A stretch of DNA of 64,000 bases from Scolanthus callimorphus (lineage: Eukaryota > Cnidaria > Anthozoa > Actiniaria > Edwardsiidae). This document shows, piece by piece, positions 61,331 to 64,000 of this stretch. Each line of letters opens with the position of its first letter. Position 1 is the first letter of the stretch. Below the pieces are notes generated by a model. It had not been told where the DNA came from, searched no databases, and worked only from the letters and a program-made list of their open reading frames with translations. A program made the translations under genes and the position numbers. The stretch covers positions 19,331,073 through 19,395,072 of the forward strand of contig CM066912.1 of the NCBI GenBank assembly GCA_033964015.1, written 5' to 3'.

Positions 61331-61614
61331 GTGAGCAATAAGTGAGGGATCCAGGAGTAGTCAAAAATGAGCAAAATAATAATAATCAGAGAAAATATAC
61401 AAGTCAAGTTGGATAACCCATGGTTGGGGGGGTTGTCAGCTGTTGTCCCCCTGGGGGGACTAAATACCCATAATTTTATTTTATATTATGCCGTAGTACA
61501 TGATGACATCGAAATTCTTTTGTTTAGTATGCGATTGCAATTGTCTGAATTGCCATGTGTGGACTTTATTACGGCGCGGGGGTGTGAGTTTGTGGTATAG
61601 GGGTACTCACTTGA

Positions 61615-61815
61615 TGTAAGGTGGGTATGATGCGACTCGACCCCGTTCTGAAAACGATTTTCATCAGAAAAGATACCCCGTTCTATGATTTTATCAAAAT
61701 TGGGACCCCCGAGCCCACGGGGCTCATAAGTAGGGGCCTCGGCGGCACCCCGGAGGCACGCCCCTATCCAAAAATCAATGGAGTCCCCCCTTCCCGCAAC
61801 CGACCGACCTGGAAT
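61615..61815. repeat. interspersed repeat, relative of 53715-54440
   Basis: CGACCCCGTTCTGAAAACGA and ATACCCCGTTCTATGA phrases match, in inverse, the GAACGGGGT phrases near 54320. GC-rich middle (GGCGGCACCCCGGAGGC). Confidence 0.45.
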
Positions 61816-61859
61816 ATAATTATTTAGTTTACTTTCAGTTTTTATTTTGATTATTTCCC

Positions 61860-62345
61860 ACTAGTGTTCTTATATTCACTTCCCACTTTTGTTTGTATAT
61901 TCACTTTAACAGTTTAAATGTTCCATTATCCAGTTTCAACTAGTGTTCTCATATCTACTTTCCGCTAGTTTTCCCATCCACTTTCTCCTAGTGTTCCGTA
62001 TCCACTCCACATCCACTCCATATCAACTTCCCACTAGTGTTCCTATGACCCCTTTCCACTAGTGTTCCCATCCACTTCCCATTAGTGTTCCTATCCACTT
62101 CCAACTGTCCCTATATTCACTCCCGCTAGTGTTCCCATCCACTTCCCACTAGTGTAACCATATCAGTTTCTCCTAGTTTTCACATTTCCCTTCCCAACTA
62201 GTATTGGCTTATATCCACTTCCTACTAGTGTTCTTATCATCTACTTAGTGTTCCCATTTCCCTTTCCAACTAGTGTTCCCATATCCACTTCCCACTAGTC
62301 TCATCCACTTCCCACTAGTGTTCCCATCCATTTCCCACTAGTGCA
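61860..62345. repeat. degenerate minisatellite (CCACTTCCCACTAGTGTTCCCAT)n
   Basis: A ~20-30-bp unit built on CCACTTCCCACTAGTGTTCC is repeated roughly 18-20 times with variable spacing and changes; pyrimidine-rich on this strand. Confidence 0.9.
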
Positions 62346-62419
62346 TTTCCTACCGGTTCCCATATCAGCTTCGCTTATGGGTTTTCAGAAGTTTTTGATA
62401 GTTTTGGACTCAGGGCCAC

Positions 62420-62730
62420 TCGGGGTCAGGCGTGGTGTTGGCTCGGTGTTAAGGCGCTGGGACTCCCACCGCTACGTGGTCCAGGATCGATTCCTGGGTG
62501 GACAGAGGAAATTTTCTTTCTGTTCAAGTCGTGATCGAGACAGGTTCATATTGTGGGTTGACCGTAGTTCTACTTGTGTTTCCTAGTCTTTCGGATGAGA
62601 CAATAAACCGAGGTCTCGTCTGCCTTCCCTTCCACCCCTGTTCAAGGTGGACGATGAAGAACCCATTGCACTCTTCGTAGGTCTCCCTGTGCAATGGCCT
62701 GGCTCTCGGAGGCACTACATATACTAAACA
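62420..62730 (+). mobile_element. tRNA-derived SINE
   Basis: A box-A-like GGCTCGGTGTTAAGGCG and a box-B GGATCGATTCC are ~45 bp apart (62438-62495), as in tRNA-type polymerase III promoters. Downstream, TCTTTCGGATGAGACAATAA then ACCGAGGTCTCG and AACCCATTGCACTCTTCG resemble a central domain shared by widely spread animal SINEs. Confidence 0.7.
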
Positions 62731-62918
62731 GCCCTCATGACTGTGAAGTTGCAATCCTGTTTGAAATTTGTCGGCAACGACAGCGGAGTTTTATAATTAT
62801 ATTTTAGCTGATCGGAGAAACGAGGAAAGCTGAAAACTTCAACTAATCTTGATGAACATCCGTACTTTGCATCGAGCACAATGATGAAGCTTTGCATTTT
62901 CCCGGGATCGCGTTTTAA

Positions 62919-63548
62919 AGCGGGACTGTCACGGTACGCGCATGGGCGAATTTTGATCACTTTGGTCCGGGCCGGAACGATGGCTGTGAGAGGGAGGAAT
63001 TACGCTGGTAGAATCCGTTCAAATCTTGTTGTTTCGGGGTCCATCTACCCTTAATTCTTAACGGGTATTCTCTCCTGAGATCTCCTTAGTATCGTGACCA
63101 AATTTTGGAGTCGATGCAATATTCTTTGTTGTTTTAAATTGAATGAGACTCGAGCGTCATTTTCACTGATGGCTGCCCAACAAGAAAGGCCTAATCGAGG
63201 TCGTCCTTACGCCAAATGGCTTGGGAACACAATAAAAGCAGGATCTGGATATCGAATAGGGTCCACGAGACATGGAAATTGTTCAAGCGCTACGGTATCT
63301 TCACCTCAGACAACGATTTTGCAGCTCGTTTGCCTAAAAACCCCTAAAAACTTACCATCATGTCGCCTCCTGACGAATGAACTCCAAATTGTTTTCCCTG
63401 AGGCGACGTCGCGCGGGGCGTGGGTACTTTCCCGCGAAAACGAAGTGTCCCGTGATTGGTTTATTTAAACAGGGAATCCCCGTTTTGAATGATAGTTATG
63501 GGATCGGCGGTCTTTGCTCGAGCATGCGCGTACCGTGACAGTCCCGCT
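62919..63548. mobile_element. 630-bp TTAA-flanked MITE
   Basis: TTAA at 62915-62918 and 63549-63552 enclose 26-bp perfect terminal inverted repeats beginning AGCGGGACTGTCACGGTACG. The internal 124-residue open frame (63094-63468) has no recognised domain. The end AGCGGGACTGTCAC is similar in form to AGGGGCAGTGTCAC of the 13.6-kb element. Confidence 0.85.
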
Positions 63549-63778
63549 TTAACTCACTCAATATTCCTGAGATATTTTCGCAAGATGAGCCATGTGATTC
63601 GAGAGAGGATATTTTGACGTCTCATTCCTCGAAAACTGAACCAAGTACCACGCTAGAAATTCCAAATACATCCAGTTTTCACAACCCCCTGTTGATATCC
63701 CCTGTTGATATCGATTGGATATCGATCTGTCCAGACAGACAGAAACACGACTCTCAACGCGACACGGATATCATCTTG

Positions 63779-63832
63779 CAAGGGCGTTAGGACTTGTCAA
63801 GATGCAAGGGCGTTAGGACTCGTCAAGATTAG
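63779..63832. repeat. 26-bp tandem duplication
   Basis: GCAAGGGCGTTAGGACTTGTCAAGAT is followed at once by the same unit with one change (CTCG). The rest of the stretch to the window end has no recognised gene; an (AC)n run lies at 63916-63928. Confidence 0.8.
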
Positions 63833-64000
63833 ATATGCTTGCTCGCTAATGCTCGCTCGCAATGAAAGTGAATGGAAATGGGAATTTGACAATCTTGTGG
63901 GGGTCACACCCAGAACACACACACACAAAAACAATCAGATTCAGTGCTCTTTTCTCAAGGTCCCAGATTTCACTTCTGGGTTTTGGCAACATAAGTTCAT

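Overview
The window is eukaryotic. It has intron-split genes with GT/AG junctions, AT-rich DNA between genes, and dense transposon debris; there are no bacterial operons, rRNAs or CRISPR arrays. The gene families seen are a tnp2-type transposase, a Kolobok-like transposase, a stand-alone P2X7-ballast-like protein, a SAM/integrase-core gene, a 5'-truncated LINE and a tRNA-type SINE. With many foldback elements they fit an anthozoan cnidarian, probably a stony coral. This is inferred from family resemblance, not proven by any marker.

Layout. 0-5.2 kb: the 3' end of an unidentified gene, then a reverse-strand three-exon gene with coiled coil, C2H2 finger and C-terminal SAP domain. 5.2-10.4 kb: transposase scrap with a 75-bp repeat, nested foldback elements, one coiled-coil reading frame and a MITE. 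10.5-28.9 kb: a multi-exon tnp2 (EnSpm/CACTA-type) transposase gene. One of its introns holds a 13.6-kb TTAA-flanked element with 16-bp terminal inverted repeats. That element carries a decayed Kolobok-like transposase on the top strand and, on the bottom strand, a four-exon gene joining a cysteine-rich CXC-like exon to a P2X7 C-terminal (ballast-like) domain. It has itself been hit by a MITE, an 807-bp tandem duplication and a minisatellite element built on CRE-like palindromes. 29-32.2 kb: a MITE and an intact two-exon protein-kinase-like gene. 32.3-37.6 kb: a ~177-bp satellite just upstream of the kinase gene, split by a 4-kb foldback. 38.3-42 kb: a 2.7-kb TTAA foldback and a second CRE-palindrome minisatellite. 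42-50 kb: small duplications, a hairpin MITE, a SAM/integrase-core pseudogene, and a 1.7-kb TTAA foldback with its empty twin site next door. 50-54 kb: little. 54-57.5 kb: MITEs and exons of an unidentified reverse-strand gene. 60-64 kb: LINE 3' end, a minisatellite, a tRNA-type SINE and a 630-bp TTAA MITE.

The result most worth following up is the composite element at 13091-26735: its two convergent genes, its TTAA target duplication, and a related unoccupied site at about 35.6 kb. Five elements of very different size (0.6-13.6 kb) here are flanked by TTAA, so a TTAA-targeting transposase of Kolobok type has probably shaped this region. The two intact-looking non-transposon genes are the SAP/coiled-coil gene (one apparent frameshift) and the kinase.
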